Assembly: GCF_024753145.1 (NCBI RefSeq)
Contig: NZ_JANUGU010000006.1
Location: 124,001-188,000, forward strand
Reading direction: 5' to 3'
Origin: Massilia terrae
Lineage (GTDB): Bacteria > Pseudomonadota > Gammaproteobacteria > Burkholderiales > Burkholderiaceae_D
DNA length: 64,000 bases
Positions 31,092 through 40,420 of the stretch are shown here, piece by piece; position 1 is the first letter of the stretch; the number at the start of each line of letters is the position of its first letter. Under the pieces are notes generated by a model that saw only the letters and a list, made by a program, of their open reading frames with translations, was not told where the DNA came from and made no database searches. The position numbers were made by a program, and so were the translations under genes.

Positions 31092-31101
31092 TGCCGTTCC
31101 T

Positions 31102-31554
31102 CTACTTGTTCTCGTTCGGGAAACTGCCGTCCAGATAGAACCAGCGGGCGATGCCATCGGGCCCGGTCTCGCGCACGAAGCGGCTGAGCTCGTGCAGGCG
31201 GTGGGCGCGCCCGCCGACCCGGAAGCGGGCCACGAATTCGACGGTGTCCTGGTCTGGTTGTACTTCAGGCAAGTCTGCTTTACGTTGACGTAAACGTAAA
31301 GCAGATTTTACCTCAAGTCCCAGCCATTGGATTTTTTCATTCTCGTCCGTCACGGGCTCGGCCGGACGGGTGCCCGGGTGCCAGCTCGCCTGCAGGTAAG
31401 CCTCGTTCTTGAGGGTGTAGGCAGTGTAGCGCGAGCGCATCAGGGCCTCGGCGGTCTGGGCGACGGCTTGCCCTGCGAGGTAGGGGCCGCAGCAGGCGGC
31501 GAGCGACGCGCCGCCGCAGGGGCAGGCAGCGGCCGGCTTGGCTTTGTTAGACAT
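31102..31554 (-). CDS. YchJ-family SEC-C protein with operator-derived insertion
   Basis: 150 residues. The N-terminal metal-binding motif is [16 protein letters not shown], followed by [17 protein letters not shown] and, later, [11 protein letters not shown] and RFVRE--G-WFYLDG, all YchJ landmarks; the second SEC-C motif of E. coli YchJ is absent. Function of the family is unknown. Compared with what I recall of YchJ, the loop before VEFVARF has about eight extra residues ([10 protein letters not shown]) that are encoded by the palindrome at 31275-31304. First gene of the liuB-bio-liuE run. Confidence 0.82.
   Translation of the reverse strand: MSNKAKPAAACPCGGASLAACCGPYLAGQAVAQTAEALMRSRYTAYTLKNEAYLQASWHPGTRPAEPVTDENEKIQWLGLEVKSALRLRQRKADLPEVQPDQDTVEFVARFRVGGRAHRLHELSRFVRETGPDGIARWFYLDGSFPNENK
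31275..31304. promoter_or_regulatory. LiuR-like palindromic operator inside ychJ
   Basis: 30-base near-perfect palindrome, arms CTGCTTTACGTTGAC and GTAAACGTAAAGCAG, with one mismatched pair. Its core shares TTGACGTAAACGT-type sequence with the sites at 62681 and 63257 next to liuA and liuR. Lies about 190 bases upstream of liuB, where a regulated promoter for the liu-bio run would be expected. Confidence 0.7.
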
Positions 31555-31691
31555 GGCGGCAATTATCCGCGATTTTCCTGGTCGCGGTCAGTGGCGCGTT
31601 CCAGACGGCTTGTATTGTTCAGGCCTAAAAGCTGTCTGGCCGCCAAGAGCGGCACGCCCTGATCCAATACCCGCCGGATTGACGGTCGGAC

Positions 31692-32945
31692 TCAGGCGCG
31701 CAGCGTCAACCCATCCAGCCCGAACGGCGGCGCCTTGCCCTGCATGAGGTCGGCCAGCAGCGAGGCGGTGCCGCAGGCGAAGGTGAAGCCCAGCGGGCCG
31801 TGTCCCACGTTCAGCCACAGCTTGCCATACCTGGTCGCGCCGATGATCGGGGCGCTGTTCGGGGTCGCGGGGCGCAGGCCGGCCCAGGCTTCGATGCGGC
31901 TGTAGTCGGCCGCGGTCGGCATGGTTTCCTTCACCTGGCGGGTCAGGCTGCCGATCCGCGCCGGGTTCAGGCTCAGGTCCTCGCCCACCATGTCGACCAT
32001 CGCCGCCACCCGCAGCTTGTCGCCGATGCGCGCGTACAGCACCTTGCGCTCGAAGTCGGTCACGCTGATTTCCGGCGCGACGTCGCTGGCGCGGATCGGA
32101 GCGGTCAGGCTGTAGCCCTTGAGCGGATACAGCGGCAGCTTGATGCCGGCGGATGCGGCCAGCGTGCGGCTCTGGATGCCGGCGGCCAGCACGAAGGCGT
32201 CGGCCGACAGCTTGCCGGCCAGGGTCTCCAGCGCGGTCACGTTGCCATTGTCGATGATGAAGCCGATCGCCTCGTCGTGCACGAAGCCGCGGAATTTGGG
32301 ATGTTCGCGCAGGCGGTCGGCCAGTACTTCGCAGAACACGCGGCAGTCGGCCACGGCTTCGCCGCTGTTGTAGATGCCGCCGGCCAGCTGGTTGGCCACG
32401 GCGCCCAGCGCCGGTTCATTGGCGGCGCAATCGGCCGCGCTCCACACCTGCGCCGAGCCGTCGGCCTTGGCGGTGGCGGAGTCGAACGAGGCCTTGCTGC
32501 GGTGGACCACCAGCTTGCCCGATTCGCGCCACTGGAAGGCGTCGTGCGGCACGGCCAGCTCGAGCTGCTCCATCGAGCGGCGCGACAGCTCGCCCAGTTC
32601 CAGCAGCTTGGCCGTGGTCTTGCGGTTCAGGTCGGCGCGGCAGTTGGCCAGGAAGCTGGCAAGCCAGCGCCATTGGCGCAGGTCGGGCTCGGGCTTGAAG
32701 CGCAACGGGCCGGTTTCCTGGAACAGCCATTTGATCGCCTTCAGCGGCACGCCTTCATCGGCCAGCGGCGACACATAGCGGTAGCTGAGCTGGCCGCCGT
32801 TGGCGTAGCTGGCGCCGGTCGCGACGTCGGCGCCGCGCTCCACCAGCGTCACGCCGAAGCCGGCTTCCAGCAGCCACCAGGCCGTGGTCAGGCCGACCAC
32901 GCCGCCGCCAATTACGATAACTTGACCATTAGTATTCTTCGTCAT
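31692..32945 (-). CDS. dadA: D-amino acid dehydrogenase small subunit DadA
   Basis: Membrane-associated flavoprotein that oxidises D-alanine and other D-amino acids to 2-oxoacids, feeding the respiratory chain. 417 residues from ATG 32945. FAD motif VIVIGGGVVGLTTAWWLLEAG and the DadA motif VERGADVATGASYANGGQLSY. C-terminal GLRPATPNSAPIIGATRY and NVGHGPLGFTFACGT. In this neighbourhood it would consume D-Ala released from murein peptides. Confidence 0.93.
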   Translation of the reverse strand: MTKNTNGQVIVIGGGVVGLTTAWWLLEAGFGVTLVERGADVATGASYANGGQLSYRYVSPLADEGVPLKAIKWLFQETGPLRFKPEPDLRQWRWLASFLANCRADLNRKTTAKLLELGELSRRSMEQLELAVPHDAFQWRESGKLVVHRSKASFDSATAKADGSAQVWSAADCAANEPALGAVANQLAGGIYNSGEAVADCRVFCEVLADRLREHPKFRGFVHDEAIGFIIDNGNVTALETLAGKLSADAFVLAAGIQSRTLAASAGIKLPLYPLKGYSLTAPIRASDVAPEISVTDFERKVLYARIGDKLRVAAMVDMVGEDLSLNPARIGSLTRQVKETMPTAADYSRIEAWAGLRPATPNSAPIIGATRYGKLWLNVGHGPLGFTFACGTASLLADLMQGKAPPFGLDGLTLRA

Positions 32946-33036
32946 AACCCAAGAGCTTAGGTGCTGGCCCCCGCCCGCGGCCAATGAATGTAGCGCGGGC
33001 GGGCATAACCGCTTTTCATGCTTGCGATTCGGCTAA

Positions 33037-34392
33037 CTATGCCTGTTGCATGAGGATGGCGCGGCGGAAGGTGCTCGTGAGGATCTGTTCCTGGAAGCGC
33101 GCCAGCGACGAATACTGGCCCTTGTAGGCGAGCGGATCGGTGGAAGTGCCGCCGACCAGCGCGATGATGCCGTTCTTTTTCTTGAGGTCGGCCATGAACA
33201 GGGTCTGCACCCCGTAGGCGTCGCCGAGGTGGCCGGCCGGCGCGAAGCCGCCGCCTTCGACCACGCGGGTGCGGGTGGCGGGATCGTCCGGCCATTGCTC
33301 GTTGCCCAGGCCCCAGGCGTTGAACAGGCCGTCGAGCGAGTCGCCGTTGCCGCCGTGGCCGTCGAAGGTCCACTGGCGCGTGAACATCTGGTCCAGCGAG
33401 GCCTGCTTCCAGATGCGCTTGCCGGCGTGGACGCCGCCATGCATCAGCGCCAGCATGACCACCGCCATGTCGTGCGCCGAGATGCGCATGCCGCCGGTCG
33501 GGCTGAAAGGCGTGGCGTTGACGCCCGGGACGTAATGGTCGAGGCCGGCCGGTTCCGCCGCCGGCTTGCTGCTGTAGTCGTCCACCTGCGGCACCCACGG
33601 CCCGGCCGGATCCCATTTGGCATCGTCGTCGGTGCTGCGCTTGCGGTACAGGGTGGCGAGATTGGCCAGGCCGTCGCCCGGCAGCTCGGCCGGGTTGTAG
33701 CCGGCGGTCAGGCCGAGCGGTTGGATCAGCAGCCGCTGCTGCAGCCGGTCGAAGCGCTCGCCGGTGACGGCTTCCATGATGGTGCCGGTGATGCCCCAGC
33801 CCAGGTTGCAATAAGTGAAGTAGTCGCCCGGGCCGGCGTTGCTGGCCCAGGTCGCGTCCTGGTACAGGCGCGCGCCCGGCGCCAGCACGTCCTTCAGGGC
33901 CGTGTCCACGCCCCAGGAATAGCCGGCCTCGTCGCGCAGCGAGGAGCGGTGGGTGACCAGATGGCGCAGCGTGATGGCGCGGTCCGGGAAGTGCGGGTTG
34001 CGCAGTTGGAAGCCGAGGTAGCGCGAGACGTCGGCGTCGAGGTCGACCTTGCCCGCTTCGACCAGGCGCAGCAGGCCGAGCATGGTCATCGTCTTCGAGA
34101 TCGAGGCGATGCGGAACAGGGTGCGGCGGTCGACCGGCTTGTCGGGCGCGGCGCCGTTGCCGCTGCCCTTACTGATAAAGCGGCGCCCGAACTGGCGCTC
34201 GTAGGCGATCCTGCCCTTGCGGACCGCCACCACCGACAGGCTGGCCAGCTCGCAGGCCGGATTGTTCACCACTGCTGCCAGCTCGGCGTCGAGCCGGGCG
34301 AAATCGTCGCCCTTGCCCTTGGCCAGCGCCGCCAGCGGCTGCATGGCGCCCAGCAGCGCCAGTCCGAGCAATGCGTCCCTGCGATGTACCAT
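33037..34392 (-). CDS. Serine hydrolase, beta-lactamase/D-alanyl-carboxypeptidase (class C-like) family
   Basis: 451 residues from ATG 34392. Signal peptide (RRDALLGLALLGAMQPLAALA, possibly Tat-like with RR). Catalytic SxxK is SISK in LFRIASISKTMTMLG; the YxN motif is YCN in YFTYCNLGWG; a GG-rich segment GGFAPAGHLG occupies the place of the third motif. Family members are esterases, DD-peptidases or peptidases on D-amino-acid substrates. Divergent from the GntR-murQ gene set, so a cell-wall-peptide role is likely but unproven. Confidence 0.85.
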   Translation of the reverse strand: MVHRRDALLGLALLGAMQPLAALAKGKGDDFARLDAELAAVVNNPACELASLSVVAVRKGRIAYERQFGRRFISKGSGNGAAPDKPVDRRTLFRIASISKTMTMLGLLRLVEAGKVDLDADVSRYLGFQLRNPHFPDRAITLRHLVTHRSSLRDEAGYSWGVDTALKDVLAPGARLYQDATWASNAGPGDYFTYCNLGWGITGTIMEAVTGERFDRLQQRLLIQPLGLTAGYNPAELPGDGLANLATLYRKRSTDDDAKWDPAGPWVPQVDDYSSKPAAEPAGLDHYVPGVNATPFSPTGGMRISAHDMAVVMLALMHGGVHAGKRIWKQASLDQMFTRQWTFDGHGGNGDSLDGLFNAWGLGNEQWPDDPATRTRVVEGGGFAPAGHLGDAYGVQTLFMADLKKKNGIIALVGGTSTDPLAYKGQYSSLARFQEQILTSTFRRAILMQQA

Positions 34393-34549
34393 CCCTGCCT
34401 CCTGTGGTTTTTTGCCGAGCATACGGCGGCGTCACTACGCGGGCCAATGAATAGCCGTCGAGCACGCATAACCGCGTATCATGGCTGGCGCCGATTATTT
34501 CATTGTCCCTTTGCTGCAGGGCATTTGCATAGACCGTACACTTTTATCC

Positions 34550-35290
34550 ATGAGCACCGCCGACGCCTTCCAGATCGATTTCAACGACAGCTCGCCCCTG
34601 TACATGCAGGTGGCGCGCAAGCTGATCCGCGACGTGCGCGAAGGCCGCTACCAGGTCGACCAGGCGCTGCCGTCCGAACGGGTGCTGTCCGAGCGGCTGG
34701 ACGTGTCGCGCGTCACGGCGCGCAAGGCAATCGACCAGCTGGTCGAGCAAGGGCTGGTGGTGCGCCGCCGCGGTTCGGGCAACTACATCGCGCCGCGCAT
34801 CGAGCAGCCGCTGTCCAACCTGTCCAGCTTTTCGGAGCAGCTGCAGCAGCGCGGCTACCAGCCCAGTTCGCGCTGGCTGCGGCGCGAGGTGGTGCTGGCC
34901 GATACCGACCAGCAGCTCTCGCTCGGCCTGTCGCCCGGCAGCCGGGTAGCCCGCATCGAGCGCCTGCGCCTGGCGGACGAAGTGGTGATGGCCTACGAGG
35001 TCAGCGTGATCCCGGCCACCGTGCTGCCCCACCCCGAGAACATGTCCGGTTCCTTGTACAAGCACCTGGACAAGACCGGGCACATGCCGGTGCGCGCCCT
35101 GCAGCACATCCGCGCCATGAACGCGCCGGCCCAGCTGGCCAGCCAGCTCGACATCCCGGAAGGGCAGGCCGTGCTGTTCATCACCCGCGTCGGCTACACG
35201 GAAGCCGGCCAGACGGTCGAGCTGACCCATTCGTATTGCCGAAGCGACTACTATGACTTCGTCGCGGAAATGCGCCGTACTCCAGCATAA
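34550..35290 (+). CDS. GntR-family transcriptional regulator (HutC/UTRA subfamily), NagR/MurR-like
   Basis: 246 residues from ATG 34550. Winged helix with LPSERVLSERLDVSRVTARKAID, then a UTRA effector domain (RRRGSGNYIAPR, SSFSEQLQQRGYQ, RIERLRLADE, ARNA-type AMNAPAQLA, ITRVGY and THSYCRSDYYDF). UTRA regulators of this sort respond to amino-sugar phosphates. Directly upstream of murQ and divergent from the serine hydrolase and dadA, so it is the obvious candidate regulator of the murein-recycling genes. Confidence 0.9.
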   Translation: MSTADAFQIDFNDSSPLYMQVARKLIRDVREGRYQVDQALPSERVLSERLDVSRVTARKAIDQLVEQGLVVRRRGSGNYIAPRIEQPLSNLSSFSEQLQQRGYQPSSRWLRREVVLADTDQQLSLGLSPGSRVARIERLRLADEVVMAYEVSVIPATVLPHPENMSGSLYKHLDKTGHMPVRALQHIRAMNAPAQLASQLDIPEGQAVLFITRVGYTEAGQTVELTHSYCRSDYYDFVAEMRRTPA

Positions 35291-35338
35291 CTTTTCGGAA
35301 TGATGAAGGCCGATCCTTTCATGGGAGGGGATGCCGAA

Positions 35339-35356
35339 TTGGTATTACACTGGTTT
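35339..35356. promoter_or_regulatory. Candidate GntR-type operator upstream of murQ
   Basis: TTGGTATTACACTGGTTT in the 92-base gap between the regulator and murQ. It resembles NagR/NagQ-type boxes (TGGTATT-containing) only partly. Position immediately before murQ supports the idea; sequence evidence is weak. Confidence 0.35.
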
Positions 35357-35382
35357 CATCCATCCTTGCCTGCCTCCCGACT

Positions 35383-36264
35383 ATGTTGAACACCGAAAAT
35401 CCGTCCGCGGCCCACGCCGAGCTCGACCAGTACCCGACCGGCCAGCTGGTGGGCGTGCTCGTGGATGACCAGATCAATGCCGTCAACGCCGTGCGCGCGG
35501 CCGCCCCGAGCATCGCCGCCGCGGTCGACGCCGCGCTGCCGCGCATGGAAGCGGGCGGGCGCCTGGTCTACGTCGGCGCCGGCACCTCGGGCCGCCTCGG
35601 CGTGCTGGACAGCGTGGAGCTGTATCCCACCTTCTCCTGGCCGCATGGCCGCGCGGTGGCCTTGCTGGCCGGCGGCAGCGAGGCGATGTTCGTCGCGGTC
35701 GAGGGCGCGGAAGACGACGTCGCGCAGGGTGCGGCCGACGTCCGTTCGGTCAACGTCGGCAAGAACGACGTGGTGCTGCTGATCGCGGCGTCGGGCGGCA
35801 CGCCCTACGTGCTGGGCGCGCTGCGCGCCGCGCGCGAGGCCGGCGCGCTGACCATCGGCTTCGCCAACAACCCGAACGCGCCGGTGGCCGGCGAGGCCGA
35901 GATCGGCGTCACGCTCGACACCGGCGCCGAAGTCATCTCCGGCAGCACCCGCCTGAAGGCCGGCACCTCGCAGAAGATCGCGCTGAACACCTTCTCCAGC
36001 GCTTTGATGGTGCGTTTGAACAAGGTTTATGGCAACCTGATGGTAGACTTGAAGGCTACCAATGCCAAGCTCGTGCGCCGCGCGATCCGCCTGACCAGTT
36101 TCGCCACCGGCGCCGACGAGGCCGCCGCGCGCGCGGTGCTGGAACAGTGCGGTTTCCACGTCAAGGTCGCGATCGTGGCCTTGAAGAAGAACACCAGCGT
36201 CGAGCAAGCACGGGCCTTGCTGGATTCATCGCGCGGCAGCGTGCGCGCAGCACTGGCCGCATAA
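35383..36264 (+). CDS. murQ: N-acetylmuramic acid 6-phosphate etherase MurQ
   Basis: Cleaves the lactyl ether of MurNAc-6-phosphate to give GlcNAc-6-phosphate and D-lactate. 293 residues, SIS domain: LVYVGAGTSGRLGVLDSVELYPTF (catalytic acid in ELYP), VLLIAASGGTPYVLGAL, ISGSTRLKAGTSQKIALN and KVYGNLMVDLKATNAKL. All are MurQ signatures. First enzyme gene after the GntR regulator; the AmpG-like gene follows. Confidence 0.95.
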   Translation: MLNTENPSAAHAELDQYPTGQLVGVLVDDQINAVNAVRAAAPSIAAAVDAALPRMEAGGRLVYVGAGTSGRLGVLDSVELYPTFSWPHGRAVALLAGGSEAMFVAVEGAEDDVAQGAADVRSVNVGKNDVVLLIAASGGTPYVLGALRAAREAGALTIGFANNPNAPVAGEAEIGVTLDTGAEVISGSTRLKAGTSQKIALNTFSSALMVRLNKVYGNLMVDLKATNAKLVRRAIRLTSFATGADEAAARAVLEQCGFHVKVAIVALKKNTSVEQARALLDSSRGSVRAALAA

Positions 36265-36304
36265 GGTGAACGGCGCCCCGGTCCTGCCCGGACAACGACA
36301 ACTT

Positions 36305-37567
36305 ATGCAAGATAAGCAAGCCCGTAACCCGTGGCTGTGGGTGCCTTCCGTCTACTTCAACCAGGCGGTTCCGTATGCCGTCGTGATGACCCTCGCGGTC
36401 GTCATGTACAAGGACCTGGGCCTGTCCAATCCTGAGATCACGCACTACACCAGCATGCTGTACCTGCCGTGGGTGATCAAGCCGCTGTGGTCGCCCGTGG
36501 TCGACATGTTCGGCACCAAGCGCCGCTGGACCGTGCTGCTGCAACTGCTGGTCGCGGTCGCGCTGGGCGCGCTGGCTGGCGCGCTGCATGCGCCCAACTT
36601 CATCATGCTGTCGCTGGCGGCGCTGTGGATCATGGCGGTCAGCTCGGCCACCCACGATATCGCGGCCGACGGCTACTACATGCTCGGCATGCGCCAGAAG
36701 GACCAGGCCGCCTTCGTCGGCGTGCGCAGTACCTTCTACCGGCTGGCCAACCTGGTGGTGCAGGGCCCGCTGGTGGTGCTGGTCGGCGTGCTGACGCGCT
36801 CGATGGGCGATGTGCGCCTCGCGTGGTCGACCTGTTTCGTGATCCTGGCCGCCGTGTTCGGCCTGCTGGTCGCCTGGCACCAGTTCATCCTGCCGCGGCC
36901 GGCCGCCGACCACGCGGTCAAGTCGGGCAATCCGGTGCAGGGTTTCATCGATACCTTCGCGAGCTTCTTTGGCAAGCGCGACATCTGGATGATCCTCGGC
37001 TTCATCCTCACCTTCCGGCTGGGCGAGGCGCAGATCCTCAAGCTGGTCGCGCCCTTCCTCAAGGATCCGGTGGCGGCGGGCGGGCTGGGGCTCACCAACG
37101 AACAGTACGGCGCGGCCTACGGCACGGTCGGCATCATCGCGCTGACGATCGGCGGCCTGTTCGGCGGCTGGCTGATTTCGCGCCGGGGCCTGAAGCGCTC
37201 GCTGTGGCTGATGGTGTTCGGCGTGCACTTGCCGGACCTGGTGTTCGTGTTCCTGTCCAGCGTGCAGCCGCAGAATTTCGCCCTGATCTCGGCCTGCCTG
37301 GCGATCGAGCAGTTCGGCTACGGCTTCGGCTTCACGGCCATGATGCTGTACATGATCATGGTGTCGGAAGGCGAGCACAAGACGGCGCACTACGCGATCT
37401 GCACGGGGCTGATGGCGCTGGGCATGATGGCGCCGGGCTATGTCAGCGGGGACATCCAGGCTTACCTGGGGTATCGCAATTTCTTCATCTGGGCGTGCTT
37501 GTCGACGGTGCCGGCCTTCATCATGGCGGCGCTGGTGAAGATCGATCCTGAATTCGGCAAGAAATGA
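36305..37567 (+). CDS. AmpG-like muropeptide/amino-sugar MFS permease
   Basis: 420 residues from ATG 36305; GTG 36266, just after the murQ stop, is a possible earlier start. Twelve hydrophobic segments. Recognisable AmpG-type segments are NPEITHYTSMLYLPWVIKPLWSPVVD (in pieces), SSATHDIAADGYYM, and FGYGFGFTAMMLYMIM. AmpG imports GlcNAc-anhydroMurNAc peptides. Between murQ and the NagX-like gene, it supplies substrate for cytoplasmic recycling. Substrate identity is inferred from context. Confidence 0.85.
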   Translation: MQDKQARNPWLWVPSVYFNQAVPYAVVMTLAVVMYKDLGLSNPEITHYTSMLYLPWVIKPLWSPVVDMFGTKRRWTVLLQLLVAVALGALAGALHAPNFIMLSLAALWIMAVSSATHDIAADGYYMLGMRQKDQAAFVGVRSTFYRLANLVVQGPLVVLVGVLTRSMGDVRLAWSTCFVILAAVFGLLVAWHQFILPRPAADHAVKSGNPVQGFIDTFASFFGKRDIWMILGFILTFRLGEAQILKLVAPFLKDPVAAGGLGLTNEQYGAAYGTVGIIALTIGGLFGGWLISRRGLKRSLWLMVFGVHLPDLVFVFLSSVQPQNFALISACLAIEQFGYGFGFTAMMLYMIMVSEGEHKTAHYAICTGLMALGMMAPGYVSGDIQAYLGYRNFFIWACLSTVPAFIMAALVKIDPEFGKK

Positions 37568-37616
37568 ATAACAGCCTTCGCGGAGACGAGGGCTGACAAA
37601 TAAACGGGGACAGTGG

Positions 37617-38759
37617 ATGGGAGAGACAAACAGCCGTTTGCTATCGCTTGACGCCTTCCGCGGCTTCACCATCGCCGCCATGGTGCTGGTGAACAATCCG
37701 GGCGACTGGGGCAATCTCTATTCGCCGCTCGAACACGCCAAGTGGAACGGCTGGACCTTCACCGACTGCATCTTCCCCTTCTTCCTGTTCATCACCGGCG
37801 TGTCGATGGCGCTGTCGCTTGGCCGCCGCGCCGCCGCCGGCGCCGACAAGCCGCGCCTGCTGGCCAAGCTCGCCAAACGCGCGGCATTGATCTTCCTGAT
37901 CGGCTTCTTCCTCAACTACCTGCCTTACTTCAACCTCGAAAAAGTCCGCATCCTCGGCGTGCTGCAGCGGATCGCCATCTGCACCCTGGTGTCGGCCCCG
38001 GTCGTGGTCTACTGCGGCTGGCGCGCGACGCTGGCCGTGATCGCCGTCCTGTTCACGATCTACAGCGTGCTGATGCTCGCGGTCCCGGTCCCCGGCATCG
38101 GCGCCGGCGTGCTTGAGCCCGGCCAGGACTTCGGCGCCTGGATCGACCGCATGGTGCTCGGCAAGCACACCTGGGTGCAATCGAAGACCTGGGATCCGGA
38201 AGGCCTCGTCAGTACACTGCCCGCCATTTGCAGCCAGCTGTTCGGCGTGCTGGCCGGACGCTGGCTGCTGACCAGCACGCCGCGCACCGAACAGACCGTA
38301 TGGATGCTGCTGGCCGGCCTGTTGTGCCTGTGGCTGGGGGCGATTTCCGATACCATACTCATGCCGATCAACAAGAGCCTGTGGACACCGTCTTACTGCC
38401 TGCTGATGACGGGCTGGGCGCTGCTCGTGTTCGGCGCCTTCTACTGGCTGCTGGACGTGAATCCGCACCGGCAGCTTCGTGAAGCCGCGGCGCGCTGGAG
38501 CAAGCCCTTCGTCATCTACGGCATGAACGCGCTGTTCGTGTTCGCGCTGTCAGGGTTCCTGGCCAAGATGTTCGGCTTCATCAAATTTGACCAGCCGGAC
38601 GGCAGCAAGGCCGCGCTGGGCAAATTGCTGTACGCGCCGCTGCGCGCCTTGCCGATCGGCCCGGTCAATACATCCTTGCTGTATGCCCTGCTGTTCAACC
38701 TGTTCATGTTCGGCCTGGCGTGGATCATGTGGCGCAAGAAGTGGTTTGTGAAAGTCTAG
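37617..38759 (+). CDS. NagX-like membrane acyltransferase (heparan-alpha-glucosaminide N-acetyltransferase-like, DUF5009)
   Basis: 380 residues. N-terminal RLLSLDAFRGFTIAAMVLVNN and FTDCIFPFFLFITGVSMALS are hallmarks of the HGSNAT/NagX group, multi-pass inner-membrane proteins associated with GlcNAc or chitin-sugar use. About ten membrane spans; positive end WRKKWFVKV. Context fits processing of amino sugars from murein. Its catalytic activity in bacteria is not settled. A small hairpin (CAGCCTTCG/CGAGGGCTG) lies in the gap before it. Confidence 0.88.
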   Translation: MGETNSRLLSLDAFRGFTIAAMVLVNNPGDWGNLYSPLEHAKWNGWTFTDCIFPFFLFITGVSMALSLGRRAAAGADKPRLLAKLAKRAALIFLIGFFLNYLPYFNLEKVRILGVLQRIAICTLVSAPVVVYCGWRATLAVIAVLFTIYSVLMLAVPVPGIGAGVLEPGQDFGAWIDRMVLGKHTWVQSKTWDPEGLVSTLPAICSQLFGVLAGRWLLTSTPRTEQTVWMLLAGLLCLWLGAISDTILMPINKSLWTPSYCLLMTGWALLVFGAFYWLLDVNPHRQLREAAARWSKPFVIYGMNALFVFALSGFLAKMFGFIKFDQPDGSKAALGKLLYAPLRALPIGPVNTSLLYALLFNLFMFGLAWIMWRKKWFVKV

Positions 38760-38776
38760 AAAAACAGAGGGAGCCA

Positions 38777-40378
38777 GTGTTGCAGACAAATCTGAAACGA
38801 CGCGCGTTCGCGCTTGCGGGAGTGGCCAGCGCGCTGGCGCTGGGCGGCTTGCTGACGGCTTGCAAAACGCCGCCGACGGCCACCGTGCCGGGCGCAGTCG
38901 TGCAGGCGGGCGCCGACCAGCCGCCGCCGGCGCCGCGCGAGTTCCGCGCCGCCTGGGTGTCGACGGTCGCCAACATCGACTGGCCGAGCAAGCAAAACCT
39001 GACGGCCCAGCAGCAGCAGGCCGAGGCCATCGCCATCCTCGACCGCGCCAAGGCGATGAACCTGAACGCGATCGTGCTGCAGGTGCGCCCGTCCGCCGAT
39101 GCGATCTACGCCTCGAATATCGAGCCGTGGTCGGAATACCTGACCGGCACCCAGGGCAAGCCGCCCCAGCCGTGGTACGACCCGCTCAAGTTCTGGATCG
39201 CCGAGGCGCACGCGCGCGGGCTCGAGCTGCACGCCTGGTTCAACCCCTACCGCGCGCGCCACAACATCGCCAAGTCGCCGGCCGCGCCGAACCACATCTC
39301 GCGCACCAATCCGGCCGCGGTGAAGCAGTACGGCAATTTCCTGTGGATGGATCCGGGCGAGGAATCGGCATCCAAGCAGACCCTGGACGTGGTGCTCGAC
39401 GTCGTCAAGCGCTACGACGTCGACGGCGTCCACATTGACGATTACTTCTATCCCTATCCGATCGAGGCGCCGAACGCGGCCGGCAACGCCGCCGCACTCG
39501 ATGGCAAGGCCGCGAAGGCCGAGCTCGATTTCCCGGACCAGGCCTCGTGGCAGCGCTACGTCGCCGGCGGCGGCAAGCTGGACAAACCGTCCTGGCGGCG
39601 CGACAACGTCAACCGCCTGATCGAGGGCATGTACGAGGAAGTGCATCACGAGAAGAGCTGGGTACGGGTCGGCATCAGTCCCTTCGGCATCGGCCGTCCG
39701 GACCGCCGCCCGCCGACCATCTCGGGCTTCTCGCAGTACGACAAGCTGTACGCGGACGCCGAGACCTGGCTGCAGAAGGGCTGGGTCGATTACCTGTCGC
39801 CACAGCTGTACTGGCCGGTGTCGCAGACGGCGCAGGCGTACGACACCTTGCTCGACTACTGGATCGGCCAGAACACGCAAGGCCGCCACATCTGGCCCGG
39901 CATGTTCACCAGCCGCATCGGCGCGCCGAGCAGGGATTACCAGCCGCAGGACATCCTGCAGCAGATCGACATCGCGCGTTCGCGTCCGGGCGCCGGTGGC
40001 CACGTGCATTTCTCGATGGTCGCGCTGATGGAAAACCGCAAGGGCCTCGACGACCAGCTGATGGCGGGCCAGTACGCGCAGCCGGCGCTGGTGCCGGCCT
40101 CGCCGTGGCTGGGCAGCACGGCCCCAAGCGCGCCGAAGGTGAGCGCGGCACGCGGTGGCCGCCTGCTGAAATTGAATATGACGCCGGGCAAGGGCGACGC
40201 GCTGTACGCCGTGTGGACGCGCTACGGCAGCGAATGGCGTTTCTCGGTGGTGCCGGCCGCGCAGAAACATGCGCTGGTGACGGATGATGCCAAGCTGGGC
40301 GAGCCGAATGCGGTGTTCGTCAGCGCGGTGGATCGGCTCGGCAACGAGAGCGAGCGCGTGAAGGTGTGGGGCAAGTGA
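38777..40378 (+). CDS. Glycoside hydrolase-like lipoprotein, DigH (YddW, GHL10) family
   Basis: 533 residues from GTG 38777, preceded by GAGGGA. Lipobox LLTAC gives Cys29. The GHL10 TIM barrel begins REFRAAWVSTVANIDWPS and continues LNAIVLQVRPSADAIYASN, LHAWFNPYRARHN, DPGEES, VDGVHIDDYFYPYP and VRVGISPFGIGRP. A C-terminal fibronectin-like region ends SAVDRLGNESERVKVW. E. coli DigH cleaves stripped glycan strands made by septal amidases, so a role in releasing murein sugars fits the cluster. Confidence 0.9.
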   Translation: MLQTNLKRRAFALAGVASALALGGLLTACKTPPTATVPGAVVQAGADQPPPAPREFRAAWVSTVANIDWPSKQNLTAQQQQAEAIAILDRAKAMNLNAIVLQVRPSADAIYASNIEPWSEYLTGTQGKPPQPWYDPLKFWIAEAHARGLELHAWFNPYRARHNIAKSPAAPNHISRTNPAAVKQYGNFLWMDPGEESASKQTLDVVLDVVKRYDVDGVHIDDYFYPYPIEAPNAAGNAAALDGKAAKAELDFPDQASWQRYVAGGGKLDKPSWRRDNVNRLIEGMYEEVHHEKSWVRVGISPFGIGRPDRRPPTISGFSQYDKLYADAETWLQKGWVDYLSPQLYWPVSQTAQAYDTLLDYWIGQNTQGRHIWPGMFTSRIGAPSRDYQPQDILQQIDIARSRPGAGGHVHFSMVALMENRKGLDDQLMAGQYAQPALVPASPWLGSTAPSAPKVSAARGGRLLKLNMTPGKGDALYAVWTRYGSEWRFSVVPAAQKHALVTDDAKLGEPNAVFVSAVDRLGNESERVKVWGK

Positions 40379-40420
40379 TGGTCGCGCCGCATCCGCAAGT
40401 AATTACCGTCGTTCCCTAAT

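Noticed and set aside
28917-31187. Long open frame (about 756 codons) opposite liuC-liuB
   Set aside because: Same reason: shadow of two well-supported genes on the other strand.
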